This document shows positions 50,945 to 59,482 of a stretch of 64,000 bases of DNA, one piece after another. The notes below the pieces were generated by a model. It saw nothing but the letters and a program-made list of their open reading frames with translations, was not told the DNA's origin and searched no databases. Every line of letters begins with the position of its first letter. The first letter of the stretch is position 1. Origin of the DNA: Chitinophagales bacterium (GTDB lineage: Bacteria > Bacteroidota > Bacteroidia > Chitinophagales > UBA2359); contig JAWKLZ010000002.1 of NCBI GenBank assembly GCA_041392475.1, forward strand, positions 1,558,501 through 1,622,500, given 5' to 3'. The position numbers were made by a program, and so were the translations under genes.

Positions 50945-51517
50945 TTGAAACTACTACCCCATAAGCATCTTAACGATGAGGTTTTATGGCTACAGCTGAA
51001 GCAAGGCAGTCAAACTGCTTTTGCTCAGTTATTTAGAAAGTATCATACCAGTTTGTATGAATATGGACTTCATTTGGTGAATGATAGAGAAGAGTTGTTG
51101 AAGGACACCATTCAGGAATTGTTTACAGAATTATGGGCTAAAAGAAAAAAGCTGGCAGATGTCCACTATGTAAAAACCTACCTTTTTAAATCTTTTCGCC
51201 GAAACTTGCTGAAAGAACTAAAAAAACAACGAAAGTTTGTGTTTTTGTTTGACTATACGAATATTCAACCCAATGCGTTTAGTCTTTCTATAGAAGATTT
51301 GATGATTGCAGAAGAAATGAGCAAAGAAACCCAATTAAAGGTAGCCAATGCCTTGGAAAATTTAACTGCTTCGCAAAGAGAGGTTATTTATTTGAAATTT
51401 AAGGACAATCTTGACTATGAAGAAATAGAAGCTGTTACGAATTTGAAATACCAATCTATTCGCAATTCGGTTTATCGGGCATTGAAAACATTGAGGGAAG
51501 TAATCAGGGTAAATTAA
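50945..51517 (+). CDS. FecI-like ECF sigma factor
   Basis: 190 aa. Sigma region 2 (QTAFAQLFRKYHTSLYEYGLHLVNDREELLKDTIQELFTELW) and region 4 (LTASQREVIYLKFKDNLDYEEIEAVTNLKYQSIRNSVYRALKTLREVI) are both complete. The family typically drives uptake operons together with a FecR and a TonB receptor, which follow here. No ATG is available in frame: the TTG at 50945 gives the expected N-terminus (MKLLPHKHLNDEVLWLQLKQG), so translation is probably weak. It is not the sigma factor of the GTTTAC motif set, which has its own gene at 27827. Confidence 0.92.
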   Translation: MKLLPHKHLNDEVLWLQLKQGSQTAFAQLFRKYHTSLYEYGLHLVNDREELLKDTIQELFTELWAKRKKLADVHYVKTYLFKSFRRNLLKELKKQRKFVFLFDYTNIQPNAFSLSIEDLMIAEEMSKETQLKVANALENLTASQREVIYLKFKDNLDYEEIEAVTNLKYQSIRNSVYRALKTLREVIRVN

Positions 51518-51614
51518 GCATCAAAATATTGAGTACAAAACTACAATTCGTATCTCTTAAAATGTAGAATACATTAATTTTTACGGCTGAAAATAGCAAA
51601 TATCGCTACTGTGG

Positions 51615-52658
51615 ATGAAAAAATACGTTAATTATTCCGTTGAAGATTTCGCAACTGACAATCACTTCAGAAAATGGATATTGAGGGGAGGATCATCAGA
51701 AGATTTTTGGCAGCATTTTCTCTCTGATCATCCTGAAAAAAAAAATGAAGTACATGAAGCAGCTCAATTGGTTCGACTTCTACAATTTTGCAACACCTCC
51801 ACCTCAGCCGATAAAGAACTTCAGCAAACACTGAAAAAAATTAATACCCAACCTCCTATTTTCAATAGGTTTTCCTTCCTTCAATATGCAGCTGCTGTAT
51901 TCCTCTTCATTTGTATCAGTAGCGTAGTATATTTTACACTTAATAGGAATCAAATTACCCATGCCACCAATTTTGGTGAGAAAAAAAACGTTGTTTTACC
52001 CGATGGCTCCGAAATAATGCTCAATGCCAATTCAAGCATTCGTTATACCAAAGACTGGAAAGATGCGCTTATAAAGGAAGTTACTTTGCAGGGAGAAGCC
52101 TTTTTTGAAGTAGTGCATCAAAGAAACAATGCAAAATTTGTCGTACATACAAGCACTTTTGATGTGGAAGTGCTGGGTACGAGTTTTAACCTTATCAATC
52201 GCCCAAGTAAGCATCAGGTGATGCTAAAAGAAGGCAAAGTAGAGGTGCATTTCATAGATAAAACAGACGATTTTGTTTCTTTTTTGGACACTACCGAACA
52301 GCAGCAAATACACCAAAACAAAACCTTGCAGTTGTCGCCCAATCAGCTATTTGAAGTTTCGTTGAAAGAAAGAACAATTGTTCGCAAAGAAGTCAACCCT
52401 ACTGATTATACTGCTTGGCTTTCCAACAAATTTGTGTGCAATCAACTTCCTTTGGCAGATTTAGCTCTATTCATTGAAGACAATTATGGTTGGGAGGTGA
52501 AAACGATGGATACAGAGTTACTTAGCCAAAAAATCAATGGCACTATTCCTACCAATAATATAGATGTTTTATTAGATGCGTTACCCTTCATTTTGGAAAC
52601 AAAAATGGTGGTGGACAAACAAAAAAAAGAAATTATTTTTACAGACAATCCATCCTAA
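51615..52658 (+). CDS. FecR-family anti-sigma factor
   Basis: 347 aa. The cytoplasmic N-terminal part (VEDFATDNHFRKWILRGGSSEDFWQHFLSDHP) is followed by one membrane helix at about 92-113 (FLQYAAAVFLFICISSVVYFTL) and the periplasmic FecR domain (FGEKKNVVLPDGSEIMLNANSSIRYT, EVLGTSFNLINRPSKHQVMLKEGKVEV). A C-terminal secretin/TonB short-N-like domain ends it (NDVFCN-type segment CNQLPLADLALFIEDNYGWEV). It holds FecI inactive and passes on the signal from the receptor encoded 30 bases downstream. Confidence 0.93.
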   Translation: MKKYVNYSVEDFATDNHFRKWILRGGSSEDFWQHFLSDHPEKKNEVHEAAQLVRLLQFCNTSTSADKELQQTLKKINTQPPIFNRFSFLQYAAAVFLFICISSVVYFTLNRNQITHATNFGEKKNVVLPDGSEIMLNANSSIRYTKDWKDALIKEVTLQGEAFFEVVHQRNNAKFVVHTSTFDVEVLGTSFNLINRPSKHQVMLKEGKVEVHFIDKTDDFVSFLDTTEQQQIHQNKTLQLSPNQLFEVSLKERTIVRKEVNPTDYTAWLSNKFVCNQLPLADLALFIEDNYGWEVKTMDTELLSQKINGTIPTNNIDVLLDALPFILETKMVVDKQKKEIIFTDNPS

Positions 52659-52688
52659 AACACTTTTTTTGCGTCTTAGTAGAAAAAA

Positions 52689-55679
52689 ATGCGGCAAAAT
52701 CCTGCAATTGATAAAAATGCTCAGCCGTTTTTCAGAATTTTTAAAATTATTGCCTGTCTTTTCGGTTGCTTTTTTTATTTATACCCACTTGTTTTAGCAC
52801 AAGAAACGAGGCATGCATCGGTCAGTAATAATCAAACGGTTAAGCTTAAAGATGCACTCTTTGAAGTGGAATCTCACTTTGATGTTTCTATTTTATATCG
52901 AAGCGAGATTGTAGAGGGCTTGTTGCTTCACTCCAATTTCGTATTTGAAGAAACTATACACCAAACCTTAGAAAAACTACTCCAACCTTTTGGCCTACAA
53001 TACCAAGAAATCAACGAAAATACCTTTGTGGTTTTGTCCCCTAAACCTTCAATAACAAAGGATAAGGGAACGGTAAAAGGTAGAATCACCGATATCAATG
53101 GCGCACCAATGGAAGGAGTCAATGTGGTATTGAAAGGTACAAAAATAGGTGCCCCTACGGATAGCGATGGCAAATTTGAGATAAGAAATGTAGCGTTAGG
53201 TAGTCATGTGTTATGTTCGTCCTATGTAGGTTTTTTGAGCCGCAAAGAAACTGTTGTAGTTCAGCCAAATGTAACTACTGAAGTCAATGTTTTTCTGAAT
53301 GAAGATTTCTTGGAGCTAAAGAATGTAGTGGTGACAGGGAGTCGTAACAATATCAGTAAAATAGAATCGAGTATTGCACTGACCACCATTAATGCTTCTT
53401 TTTTAGAAAAAATCGCTCCGAGAAGCACTGCCGATGTGCTGCAATATATTCCTGGGTTTTATTCAGAAAGTTCGGGAGGAGAGACAACTAATAATCTGTT
53501 TTCGAGGGGAATGTCTGCCGAAGGAAGCTTTCAGTATGTTGTTCTTCAAGAGGACGGATTGCCCGTTTATGAAGCGGGAAATATAGATTGGGCATCGTCT
53601 GATAATTTTACCCGTGTGGACTTGAGTCTGAAAAAAGTGGAGGCATTGAGAGGAGGTTCGGGCAATATTTTTGCGAGCAATGCACCAGGAGGCATCATCA
53701 ATTTCATCAGTTATACAGGCGAAGAGCATTTGACTGCAAATAAACCAAAAGGAAAAATTCGATTGCAAACCAGTGATTTTGGTCAATTTAGGACGGATGC
53801 GAATTTGGGGGGTAAACTGACTGACAATATTTTTTTCAATATAGGTGGGTTTTATCGGCGAGATGACGGCATCAGACAACCTGGCTATACTGCCAACAAT
53901 GGTGGGCAAATCAAGGCCAATATGACAAAAAAAATCAACAATGGATATATTCGGCTCTATGCAAAATACCTAAACGAAAAGAATATTTTCTACTTACCGA
54001 TTCCGCTTATAAATGCTTCGAAACCCAAACCTGTGAATCACTTCAATGCGAATTATGGTACAATGAACGCACTCAAACAAACAGTCGTGAGTTTCCCAAC
54101 ACCAGAAGGGGCTAAAACTTACGACTTGACAGATGGGGCTCGCAATCACTTAGGGTATATTGGAACAGAAATGTCCTTCAAAATATTGAAAGACTGGACA
54201 GTTACCAATAAAAATCGAATCAGTTATATCTATAAAGGGACAGATGCCATCATTTCTGTATTTGAGCCTATTAGTGCTCAAAAATATGCCAAAGAAAAAA
54301 TGGCAAATATTTCGGATGCAACATCTTACAATTACAGTTATTCAAATGGTAGTGACGTTTTTGATGAAAAATTTGCGAATGGAAATGGATTGGTTGGTGA
54401 ACAAGGCTGGTGGCACAATGACCTGCAATTGAAGAGTGTAATTAATAGCCTTGAGATTAGTAAAAAGTCTGATGATCATATTTTTACAACAGGGGTTTAT
54501 TTAAGCGAATTTTCAGATAAGACACAAAGGCATTGGGCGAATTTATTATTGGAGGTGAGAGATGACAATGCACAACGACTCAACCTTGATTTTTATAATC
54601 GAGATGGAGAACTCATCAGTACAGTTACACACAATGGCTTTACTACCTATCAAGCCTTTAATATTTGGGAAAACAATACGGGCAAAGCTAGGGTACTGGC
54701 AGTTTTTGCAGACGAACAATGGACGATAAATCCGCATCTAAGCCTCAATGCTGGACTTCGATATGAAACGCTCTCGGCAAGTGGCAGCCTTGAAAACACA
54801 GATATTTTTGACCTCAATCCTTCTAATAGTACTTACCGTAACCCAGTGTTATCCGAAATTCTTTTTGGCAATAACACCTTCGATTATTATGGTTGGAGCT
54901 TCAATGATTTTGCAGCTTCGCTTGGACTTAACTACAATATTACCAAAGATATGTCTGCTTATGCGAGGACTACGAAAGGTTATCGAATGCCCGATTTTGA
55001 CAATTGGCAGGCGAGGCAATCGGATGGTGGGCAGACAGAAGATGTTTTGTTATTGGAGTCAGGGTACAAATATTCAGCTCCAAAAATCGCTTTTTTTGGA
55101 GCACTGTTTTTCACCTCTATTAGCAATCAGCTTACTACAGACAATTCGATAGATACCTTGGGAAATGTATTGCCCTTTCGGACAAGAGGTTCACAAACAA
55201 TTGGAACAGAGCTGGAAGTGACAAGCAGACCTATCAAAAATCTGAGAGTGGATGTGAAAGCCACTTTGCAGCAAGCGACCTATAAGGTAGCAGACAGCCA
55301 AGAATTACCGAATCTTCCTCCTATTGACGGAAATCAAGTAAAACGCATCCCCAATGTTTTTTTTACTTTAATGCCTTCTTATGAATACCGAACATTGAAG
55401 TTTTTTGGTACAATTCAGTACTTTGGAAACCGATTTAGTGATGAAACGAATACAGCCAATTTACCTGCCTTTACCAACTTAAACATAGGAGTAAGTGTAT
55501 CTACGCCATTGAAGTCACAGCGGGTTATTTCGTTTTTGGTACATGCCCAAAATTTGACCAATACCATCGGACTTACGGAAGGAAATCCAAGAATCATTGG
55601 GACAAGAGCAACTTCTACCCGTTTGGCCCGCCCAATTTTAGGGCGATCCGTTATTGTCTCATCGACTCTTAGTTTTTGA
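52689..55679 (+). CDS. TonB-dependent outer-membrane receptor with STN and carboxypeptidase-like domains
   Basis: 996 aa. A signal segment (IIACLFGCFFYLYPLVLA) is followed by an STN signalling domain (about 50-118; VKLKDALFEVESHFDVSILYRSE) that contacts FecR, and a carboxypeptidase-D-like domain (about 130-205; GTVKGRITDINGAPMEGVNVVLKG). The plug domain (SIALTTINASFLEKIAPRSTADVLQYIPGFYSESSGGE) and a 22-strand barrel to the terminal Phe complete it. No SusD-like partner is present, so iron-chelate or other small-molecule uptake is more likely than polysaccharide uptake. Third gene of the FecI-FecR operon. Confidence 0.94.
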   Translation: MRQNPAIDKNAQPFFRIFKIIACLFGCFFYLYPLVLAQETRHASVSNNQTVKLKDALFEVESHFDVSILYRSEIVEGLLLHSNFVFEETIHQTLEKLLQPFGLQYQEINENTFVVLSPKPSITKDKGTVKGRITDINGAPMEGVNVVLKGTKIGAPTDSDGKFEIRNVALGSHVLCSSYVGFLSRKETVVVQPNVTTEVNVFLNEDFLELKNVVVTGSRNNISKIESSIALTTINASFLEKIAPRSTADVLQYIPGFYSESSGGETTNNLFSRGMSAEGSFQYVVLQEDGLPVYEAGNIDWASSDNFTRVDLSLKKVEALRGGSGNIFASNAPGGIINFISYTGEEHLTANKPKGKIRLQTSDFGQFRTDANLGGKLTDNIFFNIGGFYRRDDGIRQPGYTANNGGQIKANMTKKINNGYIRLYAKYLNEKNIFYLPIPLINASKPKPVNHFNANYGTMNALKQTVVSFPTPEGAKTYDLTDGARNHLGYIGTEMSFKILKDWTVTNKNRISYIYKGTDAIISVFEPISAQKYAKEKMANISDATSYNYSYSNGSDVFDEKFANGNGLVGEQGWWHNDLQLKSVINSLEISKKSDDHIFTTGVYLSEFSDKTQRHWANLLLEVRDDNAQRLNLDFYNRDGELISTVTHNGFTTYQAFNIWENNTGKARVLAVFADEQWTINPHLSLNAGLRYETLSASGSLENTDIFDLNPSNSTYRNPVLSEILFGNNTFDYYGWSFNDFAASLGLNYNITKDMSAYARTTKGYRMPDFDNWQARQSDGGQTEDVLLLESGYKYSAPKIAFFGALFFTSISNQLTTDNSIDTLGNVLPFRTRGSQTIGTELEVTSRPIKNLRVDVKATLQQATYKVADSQELPNLPPIDGNQVKRIPNVFFTLMPSYEYRTLKFFGTIQYFGNRFSDETNTANLPAFTNLNIGVSVSTPLKSQRVISFLVHAQNLTNTIGLTEGNPRIIGTRATSTRLARPILGRSVIVSSTLSF

Positions 55680-56030
55680 TTCGTAGTAGTGATACCAAAT
55701 GGCTAAAAAGCACAACAACAGGCCCAAACATTCCCTACTTTTTTCGATATAGGGTTTTTCCGTTTTCATAGACTCAACAAGTTCGCTCAAACCATGTTGA
55801 CTGATCCATTCAAATACATTGGGAAGTAAATACGAAAAACCTCCAAAATATAATATCATCATGGCGAGTAACATGGCTCTATTGTACTCTTTGAAAACAC
55901 CCAAAAGAGAGATAACCCCTACAATGCCATACACAAAAAACCATAGCACCGCATCAGGGTCGTTGTGCTGAACGGCTGCAAAAGCAAAGAAGATAATCGC
56001 TAAAACAATGTTGATAAGACGTGCTTTCAT
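55659..56030 (-). CDS. TMEM220-family small membrane protein
   Basis: 123 aa from ATG 56030; the longer frame to 56063 adds an unlikely N-terminus. It has about four transmembrane helices and the conserved FAAVQHNDPDAVLWFFVYGIVGVISLLG, the signature of the transmembrane 220 family. Function unknown. The 3' end overlaps the TonB receptor gene by 21 bases in convergent orientation. Confidence 0.85.
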   Translation of the reverse strand: MKARLINIVLAIIFFAFAAVQHNDPDAVLWFFVYGIVGVISLLGVFKEYNRAMLLAMMILYFGGFSYLLPNVFEWISQHGLSELVESMKTEKPYIEKSRECLGLLLCFLAIWYHYYESKTKSR

Positions 56031-56129
56031 ATTGGAATTTCTTTCTACGCTGCAAAAGTACAAATCCTATTCCAAAAGTAAAGGCTCCGTTATTCTTTCC
56101 TTCAAAGAGTTATTTTCAGTTCTTAGAAA

Positions 56130-56561
56130 CTAAAATGAGTAGCGTAAGGAAAAAGCTCCTCCAGTTGAAGTCCTAATATCCGACCGCCATAGAAACACGG
56201 TTGGTTTGATGTCAATAGCCATCACAATAGGCGAACTTGTACTCAGTTCTAAGCCAAAAATACCATCTACTCCCACATTCAAATCGCTTCTCCAAGTTCC
56301 GATATGTCCTCCTAAGCCATAAAAAACATTCAAACTCTGATCCAGAACTTCTGAGTGAAACTCAATCAAAGCGGTCACCGAACCGCCTTTGTCACCGCCT
56401 CCTACAATCACTTCAAAGGCAGTATTTCCTCCCATGAACTGTTTGTAGGTGATACCAGTCGGAAATCCAAATCGAATTCCGACAGCGGCATCATAATTTT
56501 GAGCTTGTGTCAAGCCATTTGCTGCTAATAAACAAATGATTAAAAAAAGTAGTTTTTTCAT
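56130..56561 (-). CDS. Small outer-membrane beta-barrel protein
   Basis: 143 aa with a signal peptide (MKKLLFLIICLLAANGLTQA). Amphipathic strands with glycine turns follow (YDAAVGIRFGFPTGITYKQF, GLGGHIGTW, FGLELSTSSPIVMAIDIKPTVFLW), ending in Phe (SLRYSF). This is typical of small Bacteroidota OmpA/PorV-like barrel proteins without further function. Transcribed alone, divergent from the histidine kinase gene. Confidence 0.75.
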   Translation of the reverse strand: MKKLLFLIICLLAANGLTQAQNYDAAVGIRFGFPTGITYKQFMGGNTAFEVIVGGGDKGGSVTALIEFHSEVLDQSLNVFYGLGGHIGTWRSDLNVGVDGIFGLELSTSSPIVMAIDIKPTVFLWRSDIRTSTGGAFSLRYSF

Positions 56562-56701
56562 ATTTATCTTTTGTCAAAAAATTAATAATCAAAGGTGTAG
56601 GTTTTATTGTAATTTTAGTCGCAAACTAAAGACATTTTTTAGTAATTAAGTTGCTTATGACTCACAAACATCAACTTCCCGCATATCGCTATTACTTTTT
56701 A

Positions 56702-57754
56702 ATGAAAAACGTAACTCCCAATCAATTAGCTTATTTTATAGCTGTTATTTTAGGGTTAGCCTGTTTTATCGTTAATTTATTGCTTATTTTTTTCTTCCAA
56801 CTGACCATTGAATGGTATTGGGCTTTTGTAATGGCATTTGCAACAAGCGTTGTCGCTTATATCCTCTTTTACATTGCTTTAGAACGGTTTATCTACCGAA
56901 AAATCAAGTTGATTTACAAACACATTCACCGACTGAAGCAACCCAAGAAAAATGTTGGTGAGAGTGTAGATTTAAACGAAAATATCCTCGACCAAGTAGA
57001 AACCCAGGTCTTGGAATGGACAGCAGAGAAAAAAGAAGAAGTAGATGCCTTGAAAAAATTGGAGAACTACCGTCGAGAATTTCTCGGCAATGTATCACAC
57101 GAACTGAAAACTCCGATTTTTAATATGCAGGGGTACCTACATACCCTCATTGACGGAGGCATTGACGACCACAAAATTAACATGAAATATTTGCATCGAG
57201 CTGCCCAAAATGCCGAAAGACTGAGTGCTATTGTCAATGATTTGGAGATTGTGAGCCGACACGAAGCGGGAGAACTTCAACTCAATCAAGCTCCATTTAA
57301 CATTGCGGAATTGGTAGAAGAAATTTTTGAAGCTATGGAAATGATGGCAGATGCCAATGATGTAGAATTGAGCTTCAAAAAAGGTTCTCAAACTTCCATG
57401 ATGGTATTTGCAGATCGGGAACGCATTCACCAAGTGCTTACCAACCTCATCTCCAACTCTATACATTATGGCAGCGAAAATGGCAAAACCAAGATTGGCA
57501 TTTACGACATGGATAAATATGCGCTGATTGAAGTGACCGACAACGGACTGGGAATTGCCGAAAAACACCTTCCTCGATTGTTTGAGCGTTTTTATCGGGT
57601 AGATCCTGCTCGTTCCAGAGAAAAAGGTGGTTCAGGTTTGGGCCTGTCCATTGTCAAACACCTCATTGAAGCCCACCACCAAACCATTCACGTCCGCAGC
57701 AAAGAAGGTCTCGGCACCACTTTTGGCTTTACCTTAGCCAAAGCAAAGGCATAG
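56702..57754 (+). CDS. Orphan PhoR-like sensor histidine kinase
   Basis: 350 aa from ATG 56702; further starts (56657 ATG, 56651 TTG) only lengthen the cytoplasmic tail. Two transmembrane helices (about 8-30 and 38-62) leave almost no outside loop. The HisKA motif is FLGNVSHELKTPIFNMQGYL, and the HATPase domain has LTNLISNSIHYG, VTDNGLGIAEKHLPRLFERFYRVD and GGSGLGLSIVKHLIEAH. No response regulator gene is adjacent, so the partner is encoded elsewhere. The kinase could sense the membrane or a protein partner. Confidence 0.92.
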   Translation: MKNVTPNQLAYFIAVILGLACFIVNLLLIFFFQLTIEWYWAFVMAFATSVVAYILFYIALERFIYRKIKLIYKHIHRLKQPKKNVGESVDLNENILDQVETQVLEWTAEKKEEVDALKKLENYRREFLGNVSHELKTPIFNMQGYLHTLIDGGIDDHKINMKYLHRAAQNAERLSAIVNDLEIVSRHEAGELQLNQAPFNIAELVEEIFEAMEMMADANDVELSFKKGSQTSMMVFADRERIHQVLTNLISNSIHYGSENGKTKIGIYDMDKYALIEVTDNGLGIAEKHLPRLFERFYRVDPARSREKGGSGLGLSIVKHLIEAHHQTIHVRSKEGLGTTFGFTLAKAKA

Positions 57755-57757
57755 GTT

Positions 57758-59359
57758 TTACAGGCCAATCACGGTTATATCCTCATGATACGTGACTGAA
57801 TACTTCAAAGGGATGGTTTTTTCTTCCCCTCTTTCAATCGTATATTCCCACTCTAAATGTCCCAAGTCATTCTTTTTGAGCGTATCTGTATCGGATTCAT
57901 AAACAGGTTCGATAAGCGTGACTTCAATATCGTTGTCGTTAGAAATAGGAATTTGATTGTGTACAGTTAGTTGAATCTCTCGTTTTTTGGAGTTGGTAAT
58001 CACCGTTTCATAGGCATAGAGCATTTTCTCTTTGTTTTTGATAAAACCGACCGTCTTGCGAAGATTTTGAAGCGTTTTGTAGGTTACTTTCACTGCCTCG
58101 TCAATGCCGAGACCTATTTCAAAATCTGCTCCCGAGGCGGTAAAAGGAATATTGGATTTTGCTACAAAATGATTGTCCATGAAGATGTTAGATTCACCTT
58201 TTAGCAAGGGATATTCACTATCATTGGTGATATTGGCTTTCAAATAGGCATGAGCAGACTTAGAAGGAACTGCAATGTGCACAAATTCAGTTTTGTACGA
58301 CTTCTGTAAAATATTCACCTGTTGTGCTTGGTTGTCACTCAAAATAGTGGTCTTGCTGCCCACACCAAACACCACCGAAGCTGCTTTTGTATCAACCGAC
58401 GTTTCTTCATATTCCATTGGTGTAGCGTCTATCTCTTTGGCCATTTCTTCTCGTTTCATTGCTCCTCCTGCACTCATTTCGTCTGCCATTACAGAAGGGG
58501 ATGCGGATATTCTTTTGTAACTTTTACTTTCAGGCCTTGGAGGAACATATTTACTCAAAAACCAACTGCCCAACATAGGCGGTTCTCCGCTAATATGAGG
58601 TTGGGCAGTCGACAATTCCAGCCCTATACCTTCCCAATCCTCTCCTGTTCTTTGACTTACCATTGCTTTGTAAGCCAAAATGACTTCGTTGGTATCGCTG
58701 TTCACCCGTACATCATAGACAGGATACCAAGCCGCACCATAGACCACATACGACAATTTCAATACGACTTCCTCTGCACCTTTTGCTTCCAAGACGACTT
58801 GCACTTGCTTTTGTGTTTTGGTCGTTGTCTGTCCAAATGAGTTCATTTCTCGCCTCACCTTATCCAATTGTTGTTGAATGTCTTGATTTTCTTTTTGAAC
58901 AACCAAAATATCCGCATCAATTTTTGTCAATTGTGTTTGGTGTAAGTCAATCATTTGCAGCCATTTTTCGGGCTGTAAACTAGCAGAATCTGTTGCTTTT
59001 TCAGAAGTAGCGGTGATTTTTGCAGCAATATTTTCTACCAACAAACGTGCGCTTTCCAGACGTTGGGTTTTCATCTGCAATGCTTTTGCGTCATTTTGTA
59101 GTTCATTTTGATGCTTTTGCAGTTCCTCCAAACGTTCATTCTGATTGACCACAAAATGCTTGGTTTCCAACTTTACATCCTTCAATACGGCATTGCCAGC
59201 ACCTGTTACTTGAAGGCTATTTGCTTCAATGTTTTGGGGCAATTTATCAAACACAAGGGTTTGATTGCCTGTTTCAATTGTAGCTGTTGCCATGCGTGTC
59301 ACTTGTGCTCTGTCGGTAAAAACGGCAACTTGTATGATTTTAGAGTCGAGGGTTTTCAT
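57758..59359 (-). CDS. MuiA-like (mucoidy inhibitor A) protein, DUF4139
   Basis: 533 aa. The N-terminal DUF4140 (IIQVAVFTDRAQVTRMATATIETGNQTLVFDKLPQNIEANSLQVTG) is followed by a coiled coil (about 78-190; RLEELQKHQNELQNDAKALQMK), and then DUF4139 (LSYVVYGAAWYPVYDVRVNSDTNEVILAYKAMVSQRTGEDWEGIGLELSTAQP) to the C-terminus. No signal peptide was noted, and the protein may be cytoplasmic. The family is named for an effect on alginate mucoidy. Its biochemical role is unknown. The stop lies 3 bases from that of the convergent kinase gene. Confidence 0.9.
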   Translation of the reverse strand: MKTLDSKIIQVAVFTDRAQVTRMATATIETGNQTLVFDKLPQNIEANSLQVTGAGNAVLKDVKLETKHFVVNQNERLEELQKHQNELQNDAKALQMKTQRLESARLLVENIAAKITATSEKATDSASLQPEKWLQMIDLHQTQLTKIDADILVVQKENQDIQQQLDKVRREMNSFGQTTTKTQKQVQVVLEAKGAEEVVLKLSYVVYGAAWYPVYDVRVNSDTNEVILAYKAMVSQRTGEDWEGIGLELSTAQPHISGEPPMLGSWFLSKYVPPRPESKSYKRISASPSVMADEMSAGGAMKREEMAKEIDATPMEYEETSVDTKAASVVFGVGSKTTILSDNQAQQVNILQKSYKTEFVHIAVPSKSAHAYLKANITNDSEYPLLKGESNIFMDNHFVAKSNIPFTASGADFEIGLGIDEAVKVTYKTLQNLRKTVGFIKNKEKMLYAYETVITNSKKREIQLTVHNQIPISNDNDIEVTLIEPVYESDTDTLKKNDLGHLEWEYTIERGEEKTIPLKYSVTYHEDITVIGL

Positions 59360-59482
59360 GTTTTTGGAGTTTGATTTTTTTTTTTGTTTACAATAGGTAG
59401 AATATTAAACGTTTTTTGGAGCTAAACTATATAAAAGGCAGAAATTATTTACAGAAAATAGCTTGAATATAGGTTTGAGGAA

